The notes: generated by a model from the sequence alone, not told the origin. Shown: positions 51,424 to 61,192, counted from the first letter of the stretch. The stretch is 64,000 nucleotides of DNA from Streptomyces coelicoflavus (GCF_003112555.1 NZ_BEWB01000004.1:310001-374000); one strand, 5' to 3'. A program made the numbers and translations.

Positions 51424-52947
51424 TCAGCAGGCGCCGAGGTCCTGCCAGACGCCCCACTGGCCCGTCGTCCCCGGCTCCTCGCCGGTCGTCCACCACTTGG
51501 CCTTCCAGGTGTGCCCCTCGTGGGACACCTGCTGCCCGCCGGTGTAGATCGCGCCCGAGTCCCACGGGGCGGCCGTGCACTGGCTGCCGTTGCCGCCGGT
51601 GACGGTCAGGGAGTACGTGGTGCTGTGGCTGCCGGACGGGCTGGTCCCGGTGACGGTGACGGGGTACGTCCCGGAAACCGCCCGGTCGGTGGTGGCCAGG
51701 GTGAGCGTCGACTGCCCGCCCGCCGTGACCGAGGCGGGGCTGAAGGACGTGGTGACGCCCGCCGGGACCCCGCTCGCGCTGAGCCGCACCGTCTCCGCCT
51801 CGCCGGACTTCACCGCGGTCTTCACGGTGGTGGTGGCCGAGGCGCCCGCGGTCACCGTGCCGGAGGCCGGGCCGGCGGAGAGGGAGAAGTCGTTCGCCGG
51901 GGCGGTGCTGCCGCCGGTGAACGGCGCGAAGATGTGCGAGAAGTCCCAGGTGTTCTGCTGGATGCCGGAGCAGTTGTCGGCCGCGCCGCCGCCCGCGCAG
52001 CTCCCGTTGTCCCGCTGGAGCGCCCAGAAGGAGAGGGTGTTGATGCCCTGCTTCAGGGCCCAGTCGTAGACCGTGCGGGCGTTGTCCAGGGTGAAGGTCT
52101 CCGCCGGTCCGAAGTCGTCGACGCCGATCATCTCGATGACGCCGATCATGTGCCACAGCTCGGCGGAGGACTTGTCCGGGTGGAGCCGGGCCAGGACGTC
52201 GTGCAGGCCCTGGGTGGCCGTCTGGGTGTCCTTGGCCATGTCGTGGGGCTGGTTGTCGTAGTAGTCGAACGTCATGAGGTTCACGACGTCGACCTTCGTG
52301 CCGTTGCGCACGGCGTTCTCGAGCAGGGCGACGCCGTTGCTCGCGAGGCCGCGGGTGGTCGTGGGGAGCGTGTAGGAGATCTCGAGCTCACGGCCGTTCG
52401 CGGCGGCCCAGTCCTGGACCAGCTTGATGGCCTTGTTGCGGCGGTCGATGCCCGCGGTGTTGTCCAGCGCGTCGATCTCGATGTCCATGTCGAGCCGGGA
52501 GACGTCGTAGGTCGTGATGACCTTCTCGTAGGCCGCGGCGATCTGCTGGACGTCGGTGCAGCTGTCGGCGATCTCGGTGCCGGTGGTGTCGGCCGTGTAG
52601 CCGCCGAACGAGGGGATGACGTCGCCCCCGTTCGCCTGGATGGTGTCGAAGTCGGCGCCGAAGGTCGACTGCGCGATCGGCATCGACGTGTCGCCGTTCC
52701 AGTACGGCGTGCAGGAGCCCGGGGTCGCCGTCTGGAGGAAGGCCATGGTGAGGTGCTTGGCACCCGACTGGGCGGCCAGCGCGGCCGGGCTCTCGCCGGT
52801 CCAGGCCTCGAAGTACGGCGCGAAGACCCGGTCCGGCAGCGGGGTCGCCGCCTGGGCCGGGCCGGTGCCGGACAGGGCGAGGCCCATCGCGGCCACGGCG
52901 GTGGCGGCCGCGGTGAGGGCCGCGCGGATGGAACGCATGCGTCTCAT
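51424..52947 (-). CDS. chiH: Secreted GH18 chitinase with Ig-like linker and CBM5/12, 507 aa
   Basis: The signal peptide ends at AQA (~residue 33). The GH18 barrel carries the catalytic DxDxE motif in RLDMDIEID (D153, D155, E157), with E157 as the acid, and VVNLMTFDYYD in the conserved substrate region. Residues ~345-450 form an Ig-like/NEAT-type spacer (FSLSAGPASGTVTAGASATT). The end (~455-507; WDSGAIYTGGQQVSHEGHTW) is a CBM5/12 chitin-binding module. It cleaves chitin outside the cell, and NgcEFG could import the products. The position next to xylFGH matches SCO6012 (ChiH) as I recall it. Two dre-like sites lie about 100 bp upstream. Confidence 0.9.
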   Translation of the reverse strand: MRRMRSIRAALTAAATAVAAMGLALSGTGPAQAATPLPDRVFAPYFEAWTGESPAALAAQSGAKHLTMAFLQTATPGSCTPYWNGDTSMPIAQSTFGADFDTIQANGGDVIPSFGGYTADTTGTEIADSCTDVQQIAAAYEKVITTYDVSRLDMDIEIDALDNTAGIDRRNKAIKLVQDWAAANGRELEISYTLPTTTRGLASNGVALLENAVRNGTKVDVVNLMTFDYYDNQPHDMAKDTQTATQGLHDVLARLHPDKSSAELWHMIGVIEMIGVDDFGPAETFTLDNARTVYDWALKQGINTLSFWALQRDNGSCAGGGAADNCSGIQQNTWDFSHIFAPFTGGSTAPANDFSLSAGPASGTVTAGASATTTVKTAVKSGEAETVRLSASGVPAGVTTSFSPASVTAGGQSTLTLATTDRAVSGTYPVTVTGTSPSGSHSTTYSLTVTGGNGSQCTAAPWDSGAIYTGGQQVSHEGHTWKAKWWTTGEEPGTTGQWGVWQDLGAC

Positions 52948-53044
52948 GTCAGTCCCGGTGTGTGTGGGGGTGGAGCGTCGATACCCGTGCTGTGCAGGGG
53001 TGTTGCCGGATACGGGGATATCGCCGGAGCGCCGGGGGACGCAA

Positions 53045-53072
53045 TGGTCTGGACCAGAATGGGACTAGACCA
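53045..53072. promoter_or_regulatory. Paired DasR (dre)-like sites upstream of the chitinase gene
   Basis: TGGTCTGGACCA (53045-53056) differs from the dre core TGGTCTAGACCA at one position. GGGACTAGACCA (53061-53072) differs at two. The copies are 16 bp apart, recalling the 12-bp direct repeats known in Streptomyces chitinase promoters. They predict GlcNAc-dependent control shared with ngcE. Confidence 0.75.
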
Positions 53073-53341
53073 ATATGCCGGGGCGGGCGTCGCCGGGCCT
53101 GGACACCGTGCGTCCGGCCCACTGGACCATCCGGGTAAAGGTGTCCCCAAGCCGGAGCCGTCGGCGGAGAGCCGGACACCGCAGGCCGGGATGAGGTGCG
53201 GCGGACCGGGGACACGTAGAACCGTCCGCCGCTGGGTAAGGCCGAACGCGTGACGTACGACGCACCGCCCGGACACGTTCCGCCGGAGCGGAACATTAGA
53301 CTCGACGAGCCCGGCAACAGCTCTACTGCAAGGAGGCACGG

Positions 53342-55270
53342 GTGCCGCTGCTGACCCGCATCACGGGACCGCGCGATCTGGACCGGCTCAGCCTGGAAGA
53401 GCTGACTCAGCTGGCCGAGGAGATCCGTACCTTCCTCGTCGACGCCGTCTCCAAGACCGGCGGCCACCTCGGCCCCAACCTCGGCGTGGTGGAACTCACC
53501 CTCGCCCTGCACCGGGTCTTCGACTCGCCGAAGGACAAGGTGCTCTGGGACACCGGCCACCAGTCCTACGTGCACAAGCTGCTCACCGGCCGCCAGGACT
53601 TCTCCAAGCTGAAGATGAAGGGCGGCCTGTCCGGCTACCCCTCGCAAGGAGAGTCCGAGCACGACGTCATCGAGAACAGCCACGCCTCCACCGTCCTCGG
53701 CTGGGCCGACGGCATCGCCAAGGCCAACCAGGTCCTCGACCGTGACGACCACGTCGTCGCCGTCATCGGCGACGGGGCCCTCACCGGCGGTATGGCCTGG
53801 GAGGCGCTGAACAACATCGCCGCCGCCAAGGACCGCCCGCTGGTCATCGTCGTCAACGACAACGAGCGCTCCTACGCCCCCACCATCGGCGGCCTCGCCA
53901 ACCACCTGGCGACCCTGCGCACCACCGACGGCTACGAGCGCTTCCTGGCCCGCACCAAGGAGGTCCTGGAGCGCACCCCGGTCGTCGGCCGCCCGCTCTA
54001 CGACACCCTGCACGGCGCCAAGAAGGGCCTGAAGGACTTCATCGCCCCGCAGGGCATGTTCGAGGACCTCGGCCTCAAGTACGTCGGCCCGATCGACGGC
54101 CACGACCTCGAGGCCCTGGAGTCCGCCCTCACCCGCGCCAAGCGCTTCGGCGGCCCGGTGATCGTGCACTGCCTCACCGAGAAGGGCCGCGGCTACCAGC
54201 CCGCCCTCCAGGACGAGGCCGACCGCTTCCACGCCGTCGGCAAGATCCACCCCGACACCGGCCTGCCCATCTCCACCTCCGGCGCCGACTGGACGTCGGT
54301 CTTCGGCGACGAGATGCTCAAGCTCGGCAAGGAGCGCCAGGACGTCGTCGCCATCACGGCCGCGATGCTCCAGCCGGTCGGCCTCGACAAGTTCGCCAAG
54401 GCCTTCCCCGACCGCGTCTACGACGTCGGCATCGCCGAGCAGCACGGCGCGGTCTCCGCGGCCGGCCTCGCCCACGGCGGCGTCCACCCGGTCTTCGCCG
54501 TGTACGCCACCTTCCTCAACCGCGCCTTCGACCAGGTCCTGATGGACGTGGCCCTGCACAAGTGCGGCGTGACGTTCGTGCTGGACCGGGCCGGCGTCAC
54601 CGGCACCGACGGGGCCTCCCACAACGGCATGTGGGACATGTCGATCCTCCAGGTCGTCCCCGGGCTCAGGCTCGCCGCCCCGCGCGACGCCGACCAGGTC
54701 CGCGCCCAGCTCCGCGAGGCCGTCGAGGTGGACGACGCGCCGACCGTGGTCCGCTTCTCCAAGGGCGCCGTCGGCCCCGCCGTACCCGCCGTCGGCCGCG
54801 TCGGCGGCATGGACGTCCTGCGCGCCCCCGGCACCGACACCCCCGACGTGCTCCTGGTCTCCGTCGGCGCCCTCGCGCCGATGTGCCTGGAGGTCGCCGG
54901 CCTGCTGGACAAACAGGGCATCTCCACCACCGTGGTCGACCCGCGCTGGGTCAAGCCCGTCGACGAGGCCATGGCCCCGCTCGCCGAGCGCCACCGCGTG
55001 GTCGTCACCGTCGAGGACAACTCCCGCGTCGGCGGCGTCGGCTCCGCCGTCGCCCAGGCCCTGCGCGACGCCGGCGTCGACGTGCCGCTGCGCGACTTCG
55101 GCATCCCGCCGCGCTTCCTCGACCACGCCTCCCGCGCCGAGGTCCTCGCCGAGATCGGGCTCACCGCGCCCGACATCGCCCGCCAGGTCACCGGCCTCGT
55201 CGCCAAGCTCGACGGCCGGTACGACCGTGCGAGCGCCGGGGTGGACCAGGTGGAGGCCGCCCGCGACTGA
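53342..55270 (+). CDS. dxs: 1-deoxy-D-xylulose-5-phosphate synthase, 642 aa
   Basis: Thiamine-diphosphate enzyme condensing pyruvate and glyceraldehyde 3-phosphate, the first step of the MEP isoprenoid pathway. The cofactor motif is [16 protein letters not shown] followed by NDN. The N-terminal block is [15 protein letters not shown] and the pyrimidine-domain glutamate is E366 in [13 protein letters not shown] 53342 has AAGGAGG upstream. No other isoprenoid gene is linked; streptomycetes often carry two dxs copies. The gene follows the divergent chitinase promoter region and ends before a very strong terminator. Confidence 0.96.
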   Translation: MPLLTRITGPRDLDRLSLEELTQLAEEIRTFLVDAVSKTGGHLGPNLGVVELTLALHRVFDSPKDKVLWDTGHQSYVHKLLTGRQDFSKLKMKGGLSGYPSQGESEHDVIENSHASTVLGWADGIAKANQVLDRDDHVVAVIGDGALTGGMAWEALNNIAAAKDRPLVIVVNDNERSYAPTIGGLANHLATLRTTDGYERFLARTKEVLERTPVVGRPLYDTLHGAKKGLKDFIAPQGMFEDLGLKYVGPIDGHDLEALESALTRAKRFGGPVIVHCLTEKGRGYQPALQDEADRFHAVGKIHPDTGLPISTSGADWTSVFGDEMLKLGKERQDVVAITAAMLQPVGLDKFAKAFPDRVYDVGIAEQHGAVSAAGLAHGGVHPVFAVYATFLNRAFDQVLMDVALHKCGVTFVLDRAGVTGTDGASHNGMWDMSILQVVPGLRLAAPRDADQVRAQLREAVEVDDAPTVVRFSKGAVGPAVPAVGRVGGMDVLRAPGTDTPDVLLVSVGALAPMCLEVAGLLDKQGISTTVVDPRWVKPVDEAMAPLAERHRVVVTVEDNSRVGGVGSAVAQALRDAGVDVPLRDFGIPPRFLDHASRAEVLAEIGLTAPDIARQVTGLVAKLDGRYDRASAGVDQVEAARD

Positions 55271-55324
55271 CGCCGCGGACCGCGCGACCGACACCGCGCA
55301 CCCGGAAAGTCTCCGCGTTCCGCC

Positions 55325-55372
55325 GGATGGGCCGGTCGCGCCACTCGTTGCAGTGGCGCAACCGGCCCATCC
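55325..55372 (+). terminator. Strong terminator of dxs
   Basis: A 21-bp stem with a single mismatch, starting GGATGGGCCGGT and ending ACCGGCCCATCC, with a 6-nt loop. It lies 54 bp after the dxs stop. Confidence 0.85.
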
Positions 55373-55452
55373 GCGTGAAATCGCCCACGCCGGGGCATAC
55401 GCAGTACGCCCCCTCTCGATCATGTCGAGGACGACAAGCGTGGGAGGTCCCC

Positions 55453-56964
55453 GTGAGCAACACCCTCTTCAGGACCAAGAAGATCGAGCAGTCCATCCGG
55501 GACACGGAGGAACCGGAGCACGCGCTCAAGAAATCCCTCTCGGCGCTGGACCTGACCGTCTTCGGTATCGGCGTCGTCATCGGCACCGGCATCTTCGTAC
55601 TGACCGGCACCGTCGCCAAGGACAACGCCGGCCCCGCCACGGCCCTGGCGTTCGTCGTCGCCGGAGTCGTCTGCGCGCTCGCCGCGCTGTGCTACGCCGA
55701 GTTCGCCTCCACCGTCCCGGTGGCTGGCTCCGCGTACACCTTCTCCTACGCCTCACTGGGCGAACTGCCCGCCTGGATCATCGGCTGGGACCTGGTCCTG
55801 GAGTTCGCGCTCGGCACGGCGGTGGTGGCCGTCGGCTGGTCCGGCTACATCCGCTCGCTGATGGACAACGCGGGCTGGCACATGCCGGCCGAGCTGGGCG
55901 GCAGGGACGGCGCCGAGGGCTTCGGCTTCGACATCCTCGCCGCCGCCCTGGTGCTGGTGCTCACCGCCGTCCTCGTGCTCGGCATGAAGCTGTCGGCGCG
56001 GATCACCTCGGTCGTCGTCGCCATCAAGGTGGGGGTCGTCCTCATCGTGATCATCGCGGGTGCCTTCTTCGTCAAGGGCGCCAACTACGACCCCTTCATC
56101 CCGAAGTCGCAGCCCGTCGAGGCGGGCGGGGGACTGCACTCACCACTGATCCAGCTGATGTTCGGATGGGCGCCGTCCAACTTCGGGGTGATGGGCATCT
56201 TCACGGCCGCCTCGGTCGTCTTCTTCGCCTTCATCGGCTTCGACATCGTCGCCACCGCCGCCGAGGAGACCCGGAACCCGCAGCGCGACATGCCCCGCGG
56301 CATCCTCGGCTCCCTGATCATCTGCACCCTGCTGTACGTCGGCGTCTCGATCGTCGTCACCGGCATGCAGCACTACACCGAGCTCTCCGTGGACGCCCCG
56401 CTCGCCGACGCGTTCAAGGCCACCGGGCATCCGTTCTTCTCCGGCGTCATCAGCTTCGGCGCCGCGGTCGGCCTGACCACGGTCTGCATGATCCTGCTGC
56501 TCGGCCAGACCCGCGTGTTCTTCGCGATGAGCCGGGACGGACTGCTGCCGCGCTTCTTCTCCCACGTCCACCCGAAGTTCCGCACCCCCTACCGGCCGAC
56601 CATCCTGCTCGGCGTGATCATCGCGATCGTCGCCGGCTTCACCAGCCTGAGCGAGCTGGCCGAACTGGTGAACATCGGCACGCTCTTCGCCTTCGTCGTC
56701 GTCGCGATCAGCGTGATCATCCTGCGCCGGACCCGGCCGGACCTGCCCCGCGCCTTCCGCACCCCGCTGGTCCCGCTGCTGCCCATCGTGTCCGTGGCCG
56801 CCTCGCTGTGGCTGATGCTGAACCTGCCCGCCGAGACCTGGGTCCGGTTCGCCATCTGGATGGCGATCGGCTTCGTCGTGTACTTCTTCTACGGCCGCAC
56901 CCACAGCCGCCTGGCCCGGGGCGAGGAGGCACCGGCCGAGCCGTCGGGCCCGAAGGGCACGTAG
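55453..56964 (+). CDS. APC-superfamily amino acid permease, 503 aa
   Basis: A cationic-amino-acid-type transporter (YfnA/CAT-like) with about twelve hydrophobic segments. The conserved first helix is VFGIGVVIGTGIFVLTGTVA, and FAFIGFDIVATAAEETRNPQ is the family's segment around helices 6-7. It probably imports amino acids by proton coupling. The exact substrate cannot be read from sequence. The GTG start has GGGAGG at good spacing. It is monocistronic between the dxs terminator and the convergent NYN gene. Confidence 0.9.
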   Translation: MSNTLFRTKKIEQSIRDTEEPEHALKKSLSALDLTVFGIGVVIGTGIFVLTGTVAKDNAGPATALAFVVAGVVCALAALCYAEFASTVPVAGSAYTFSYASLGELPAWIIGWDLVLEFALGTAVVAVGWSGYIRSLMDNAGWHMPAELGGRDGAEGFGFDILAAALVLVLTAVLVLGMKLSARITSVVVAIKVGVVLIVIIAGAFFVKGANYDPFIPKSQPVEAGGGLHSPLIQLMFGWAPSNFGVMGIFTAASVVFFAFIGFDIVATAAEETRNPQRDMPRGILGSLIICTLLYVGVSIVVTGMQHYTELSVDAPLADAFKATGHPFFSGVISFGAAVGLTTVCMILLLGQTRVFFAMSRDGLLPRFFSHVHPKFRTPYRPTILLGVIIAIVAGFTSLSELAELVNIGTLFAFVVVAISVIILRRTRPDLPRAFRTPLVPLLPIVSVAASLWLMLNLPAETWVRFAIWMAIGFVVYFFYGRTHSRLARGEEAPAEPSGPKGT

Positions 56965-57025
56965 CGTCGCCGACCCCTCGCACCACCGCCGGGGGCGGGG
57001 CCCCGGCGCCGTGCGCGACCGGTTC

Positions 57026-57403
57026 TCACCTTGGCCGCACCGTCCTGGGCCCCGCCACCTCCGCGCCCAGCTCCGTCACCCGGCGGCGCAGCTCGCGGTC
57101 GGCCGTGACGACCAGGACGGCGCGGTCGTCCGCCGCCCGCGCGACCAGCTCGACCATGTGGTCGTCCCCGCTGCCGGGCGCCGACTCCACCCGTACGCCG
57201 GGCACGGACTCCACCCCGCGGGCCGCGCCCTCGACCACGAGCACGACCTCCACCGGCCCGGCCCGCCCCGGCACCCCGTCCGCCGCCAGCCGGTCCCGCA
57301 ACCGCTCGGCGGCCCCGCGCCGGTCCCGCCACCAGCCGTCGGGCACCGAGCCGACGACGTTCGCGGCGTCGACGATCACGAGCAGGGGTGCGTTGCCTTC
57401 CAT
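57026..57403 (-). CDS. NYN-domain (PIN-like) putative RNase, 125 aa
   Basis: A small alpha/beta protein beginning with the NYN nucleotide-binding/catalytic strand LLVIVDAANVVGSV. Acidic residues follow in VEVVLVVEGAARG and SGDDHMVELVARAADDRAVL, and then VVTADRELRRRV. This fits the YacP/NYN ribonuclease fold with metal-binding aspartates. The ATG at 57403 lacks a strong ribosome site, and an upstream in-frame ATG exists at 57445. It converges on the permease gene and is divergent from the propeller-like gene. Its substrate is unknown. Confidence 0.75.
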   Translation of the reverse strand: MEGNAPLLVIVDAANVVGSVPDGWWRDRRGAAERLRDRLAADGVPGRAGPVEVVLVVEGAARGVESVPGVRVESAPGSGDDHMVELVARAADDRAVLVVTADRELRRRVTELGAEVAGPRTVRPR

Positions 57404-57488
57404 CCCGTCAGGGTCGCACGCCCCGCCGTCGTCCCCTCCGCGCACGGGGACGGCGGCACCCGACCGACACGGAGCCGACGGCCCCGCT

Positions 57489-57494
57489 TAGAGT
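57489..57494 (+). promoter_or_regulatory. -10-like box implying a leaderless transcript
   Basis: TAGAGT ends six bases before the GTG at 57501, and no ribosome site intervenes. Transcription would start at or next to the start codon. The -35 region is poor (CCGACA at 57464-57469). Confidence 0.4.
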
Positions 57495-57500
57495 GATGCG

Positions 57501-58529
57501 GTGAATGGCGACTGGCTTCTTACCGGCCGCGACGGCCGCCTCAGTGTGTACCTCCCGTCGAACGACGCCGCCCTGTGGCGTGCCGAACGCGCCCCGGCCG
57601 GGCCGTGGGAGCCCCCGCGCCGCATCGGCGGCGACCAGGAACTGCGCCCGGACGGCGGCATCGCGGTCGGCCGGGGACCGGACGGCTACACCCATCTGGT
57701 CGCCTGGCGCCCCACCGGCGCCGGCCGCTGCGCCCTCGTGCACACCACGCACTTCCGGCCGCTGCTCGCGCCCCTGGACTGGCAGCCCGCCGGTCACCCC
57801 AACAAGCAGGGCGACCGCACCGGAACCCCCGCCGTCGCGGTCGACGCACAGGGCCGCGCCCACGTCTTCGTCCGCAACGGGGGCGGTGGCCTGAGCATGG
57901 TGGCCCAGCAGGAGAAGGGCGGCTGGGAGCCCTGGCGGGACCTGAAGGGCCGCGGCGTCAAGGAGGCACCGGCGGCCGTGACGGCCGACTCCGGCCTGGT
58001 CGAGGTGTACGCGCCCGTCGAGGGCGGCATCCTGCACTGGCGCCAGGACAAGCCGGGCGCGCGACCGGTGCCGGGGGAGCGCCTCGACGCGGCGGTCCGC
58101 CCGGGCACCCTGCGCGCCCTGGCGACCTCCGCGGAGCACACCACGGTCTTCTACACCGACGACGGCACCGGTGAGCTGTGCGCCTGGCGCCCCGGCGGAA
58201 AGCCCGTACCCCTGGTGTCCGCCGCCGGCCCCGGCCCCGTGTCCGCCGTCCGCACCGTCATAGACGGTCACGACTGCACGCTGGTCGCCCAGCGCGCGGC
58301 GGCCGGCGGCCGCGTCGCCTTCGCCGCGTACCCCTCGGAAATGGAGGAGATGGGCGCGGCCTGGACCGAGTCGGGCCCCGCCCTGCCGTCCGACGCGACC
58401 GTCTCCCTGACCCTGGACATCGACGGCCGCCTGGTGGCCGCGACCCTGTCCCCGTCGAGCGGACAGCTGCTGCTGAGCCGGCGGAAGGACGAGGCGGGGC
58501 TGGCACTGGGGGCTTGGGAGGCGGTCTGA
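57501..58529 (+). CDS. Beta-propeller-like protein, first of two paralogues, 342 aa
   Basis: Made of repeated beta units with recurrent patterns such as GDWLLTGRDGRLSVYLP, GRAHVFVRNGGGGLSM, EVYAPVEGGILHWRQ and TTVFYTDDGTGELCAW. These suggest a propeller similar to PLL/lectin-like or FG-GAP-related proteins. No signal peptide, membrane segment or catalytic motif is visible, so it is likely cytoplasmic. The protein 120 bp downstream shares the same blocks (D-W-L-T-GRDGRLSLY), so the pair arose by duplication. Function unknown. Confidence 0.7.
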   Translation: MNGDWLLTGRDGRLSVYLPSNDAALWRAERAPAGPWEPPRRIGGDQELRPDGGIAVGRGPDGYTHLVAWRPTGAGRCALVHTTHFRPLLAPLDWQPAGHPNKQGDRTGTPAVAVDAQGRAHVFVRNGGGGLSMVAQQEKGGWEPWRDLKGRGVKEAPAAVTADSGLVEVYAPVEGGILHWRQDKPGARPVPGERLDAAVRPGTLRALATSAEHTTVFYTDDGTGELCAWRPGGKPVPLVSAAGPGPVSAVRTVIDGHDCTLVAQRAAAGGRVAFAAYPSEMEEMGAAWTESGPALPSDATVSLTLDIDGRLVAATLSPSSGQLLLSRRKDEAGLALGAWEAV

Positions 58530-58649
58530 CCGCCTGGCGACGGCCTCGTGACCAGCCCATGGGGAACTGGTGAACGAACGGCATATGATGTTCGGCGTTC
58601 GACGGTCCCTGTCCGAGATGGGGCGGGCTTCAGGAAGGTGCAGCAGGCC

Positions 58650-59771
58650 ATGCGGAGAAGGTCGGCAGGCCCCGTCGGCGCCGCCCGCCGGACCGGTCCC
58701 GGTGACGAGGAGCGGACACGCGGTGCCGCGCCGACACCGGCCGGTGACTGGCTCACCCTGGGCAGGGACGGGCGGCTCAGCCTCTACGTGCCCACGGACG
58801 GCGGCCTGGTGCGCTGGACCGAGACCGCGGTGGGCGGCCCGGAATGGAGCGGACCGCACTTCGTCCCGGTGAAGGGACTGACCCATCTGACGGTGGTTCA
58901 GGGGTCGGACACCTACGTTCACTTCCTCGGCCGCAGAGAGCGCGAGCGGTCCGACGGCCGCACCGGCGTGGACGTCGTGCACGCCATCCAGTACCAGACC
59001 GGACTGGCCTTCACCGAGTGGCGCTCGCTCGGCAACCCCCATCGCGACCCGGAACAGGGCCGGGACCTCGGACGGCCCCTCGGTGCCGTCGCGGCCGACG
59101 GCACCGTGCACGTCTTCGTGCCGAACGCGCACGGAGGTCTGGCGCTGCGCCGTGAGGCCCCGAACGGCAAGTGGCGGGCCTGGGAGGATCTGCGGGGCGC
59201 CGGCGTGGACGCCCCGCCCGCGTGCGTCTCCCTTGCCGGGGGGCGGCTGGAGGTCTGTGCCGCCACGGAGTCGGGCGTACTCCTGTGGCGCCAGACCGCG
59301 CCCGGCGGCGACTTCGAAGGTCCCCAGGGTCTGGCGCTGCGACCGGTGCCGGGCACGGTCACCGCGCTGGAGACCGCACCGGAGCGCGCCACGTACTTCT
59401 GGACCGACACCGGCAACGGCGGTGTGGGCGCCTGGCGGGAGGGCGACTGGCCCGTCTCGCTGGGCGGCGCGCCGACCGGAGAGCCCTGCGCCCGCCTGCG
59501 CACGGTGGTGGACGGCTACGACAGTGTCGTCCTCGCCGGCCGGGACCGCGACGGCTCCGCCGTGCTCGGCGTGGGCGGTACCGAGAACGAGGCGGCCGGG
59601 TTCTGGTGGTACGCACTGGGGGAACCCTGCCAGGGCGTGCCCGCGCTGGCCCGGGACGGACACGGGCGGGTGGTGATGGCGCTGGTCGGAGACGACGGCG
59701 CGCCCAGGGTGGCCCGTCAGGACGCCGCCGGGGGCCTGTCCCTCGGCCGGTGGGAGTCCCTCGGGCACTGA
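58650..59771 (+). CDS. Beta-propeller-like protein, second paralogue, 373 aa
   Basis: After a basic ~30-residue N-terminus come the same repeat blocks as in the previous gene: GDWLTLGRDGRLSLYVP, VHVFVPNAHGGLALRR, EVCAATESGVLLWRQ and TYFWTDTGNGGVGAW. The start is uncertain. ATG 58650 has AGGAAGG upstream at long spacing, and the frame remains open to 58548. The stop codon lies within a 21-bp tandem repeat that places two more in-frame stops downstream. Function unknown. Confidence 0.65.
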   Translation: MRRRSAGPVGAARRTGPGDEERTRGAAPTPAGDWLTLGRDGRLSLYVPTDGGLVRWTETAVGGPEWSGPHFVPVKGLTHLTVVQGSDTYVHFLGRRERERSDGRTGVDVVHAIQYQTGLAFTEWRSLGNPHRDPEQGRDLGRPLGAVAADGTVHVFVPNAHGGLALRREAPNGKWRAWEDLRGAGVDAPPACVSLAGGRLEVCAATESGVLLWRQTAPGGDFEGPQGLALRPVPGTVTALETAPERATYFWTDTGNGGVGAWREGDWPVSLGGAPTGEPCARLRTVVDGYDSVVLAGRDRDGSAVLGVGGTENEAAGFWWYALGEPCQGVPALARDGHGRVVMALVGDDGAPRVARQDAAGGLSLGRWESLGH

Positions 59772-59824
59772 GCGGGAGCACCCGGGCACTGAGCGGGAGC
59801 CCCCGGGCACTGAGCGGGAGTCAC
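59762..59824 (+). repeat. 21-bp tandem repeat, three copies, across the stop codon
   Basis: Three units beginning CGGGCACTGAGCGGGAG. Each carries the same in-frame TGA, so the propeller gene is followed by two reserve stop codons at 21-bp intervals. Units differ only at their last bases. Confidence 0.85.
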
Positions 59825-59847
59825 CGCATCCCCGGCACGCAGCGCGC

Positions 59848-59880
59848 GACGGGCCCGCGGGTCGATCCCGCGGGCCCGTC
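59848..59880. terminator. Bidirectional terminator between the propeller gene and the LCP gene
   Basis: A perfect 14-bp stem GACGGGCCCGCGGG / CCCGCGGGCCCGTC with loop TCGAT lies between convergent genes. Confidence 0.85.
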
Positions 59881-59898
59881 CTGGCGAGGTCCGGGGGG

Positions 59899-60987
59899 TC
59901 AGCCGCCGGTCGCGGGCGACTTCTTGGCGGACTCGGGGATCTCGGAGTCCGAGCGCACGGCCTTCCACAGGTCGCCCGCCTGAGGTTCGGCGGCCACGAC
60001 CCGGTTCGGATCGATCTTGTCGTAGGCCACCGGAAGCATGATCGTCTCCATGGTCGCCGGGTCGACCCCGTTCATGCTGCGGGCGAAGTCCGCCAGGCTG
60101 GTCAGCGAGGCCAGGTCGGAATCCGTGGTGAGTGCCGCGGTGAGCGTGTCGGCGATCTTGTAGGTCTTCGTGGGGCTGCCGAACAGGTCCTGCTTCTTGA
60201 CCTCGCTCAGCAGCGCGATCAGGAACTGCTGCTGGAGCCCGATGCGGCCGAGGTCGCTGCCGTCGCCGACCCCGTGCCGGGTCCGCACGAAGGCCAGGGC
60301 CTCGGTGCCGTCCAGGGTGTGGGTGCCGGCACTCAGGTCGAGGCCGCTGGAAGTGTCCTTGATGGGTTCGTCGATGGTGACGGGCACCCCGCCGATGGCG
60401 TCGACCAGTCCCTTGAAGCCGGCGAAGTCGATCTCCATGTAGTGGTCCATCCGCACCCCGGACATCTTCTCCACCGTCTTGACCACGCAGGCGGGTCCGG
60501 CCAGCGAGTACACGGAGTTGAACATGACCCGCTTCGCCTCCGGGAGGGCGGAGCCGTCGGACTTGGTGCATTCCGGGCGGGTGACGAGGGTGTCGCGCGG
60601 AATGCTCACGGCGACGGCCTGCTTGCGGCCCTCGGGTATGTGCACCACCAGGGCGGTGTCCGAACGCGCCCCGGAGACCTTGCCGGTGCCGAGCGACGCG
60701 TTGTCCCCGGACCGCGAGTCCGAACCGAGGACCAGGAGGTTCTGTCCCGACGTCGGCAGCTTCTCGGGGCGGTCGTCGCCGAGGGCCTTGTCCAGGTCCA
60801 CTCCGTCGATGTTGCCGTTCAGGCTGCTGTAGAGCCAGTAGCCGGTGCCGCCGACGGCGAGCAACAGCACCACCAGCGACAGCAGGACGATCCGGCCCCA
60901 GCGCCTTCGGCGGCGTGGTGTACGACGGCCGCCGTCCGGCGCGGCCCGGCGGGCACGCCGGGGCTCCGTCGTGGCGCTGTGCGACAT
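59899..60987 (-). CDS. LytR-CpsA-Psr (LCP) family cell-wall glycopolymer ligase, 362 aa
   Basis: A basic cytoplasmic N-terminus (~30 residues, Arg-rich), one membrane helix (IVLLSLVVLLLAVGGTGYWL), then the extracytoplasmic LCP domain (~residues 85-240). Visible blocks are LLVLGSDSRSG, ARSDTALVVHIPEGRK, SIPRDTLV and FVRTRHG. The conserved Asp/Arg residues binding the polyprenyl-pyrophosphate are present. LCP proteins transfer teichoic acid or capsule-like polymers from lipid carriers to peptidoglycan. It is divergent from a GT2/TagF-like polymerase, which suits a shared glycopolymer pathway. Confidence 0.92.
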   Translation of the reverse strand: MSHSATTEPRRARRAAPDGGRRTPRRRRRWGRIVLLSLVVLLLAVGGTGYWLYSSLNGNIDGVDLDKALGDDRPEKLPTSGQNLLVLGSDSRSGDNASLGTGKVSGARSDTALVVHIPEGRKQAVAVSIPRDTLVTRPECTKSDGSALPEAKRVMFNSVYSLAGPACVVKTVEKMSGVRMDHYMEIDFAGFKGLVDAIGGVPVTIDEPIKDTSSGLDLSAGTHTLDGTEALAFVRTRHGVGDGSDLGRIGLQQQFLIALLSEVKKQDLFGSPTKTYKIADTLTAALTTDSDLASLTSLADFARSMNGVDPATMETIMLPVAYDKIDPNRVVAAEPQAGDLWKAVRSDSEIPESAKKSPATGG

Positions 60988-61164
60988 GGTGTTCGGTTCC
61001 TCTCCTCACGGGCTCCGCGGAGGCGGAGTCGCAGGGCCCGGGTGGGGGGAGGCCGGCCCGCTATGCGGTCTGTCAGTGCGAGAACTATATGCGCCCACAC
61101 TCAGGGATTTTTACGAACGGGGAACCATAGCGGGTAACAGCGATGTACGCCACATTAACTGGCC

Positions 61165-61192
61165 TTGACCGTCCTTAAGAGTGACATAAGAT
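61165..61192 (+). promoter_or_regulatory. Promoter of the GT2/TagF-like gene
   Basis: TTGACC (61165-61170) and TAAGAT (61187-61192) are spaced by 16 bp, a vegetative-type promoter about 175 bp before the start codon. The remaining intergenic sequence (60988-61367) shows no gene. Confidence 0.55.
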
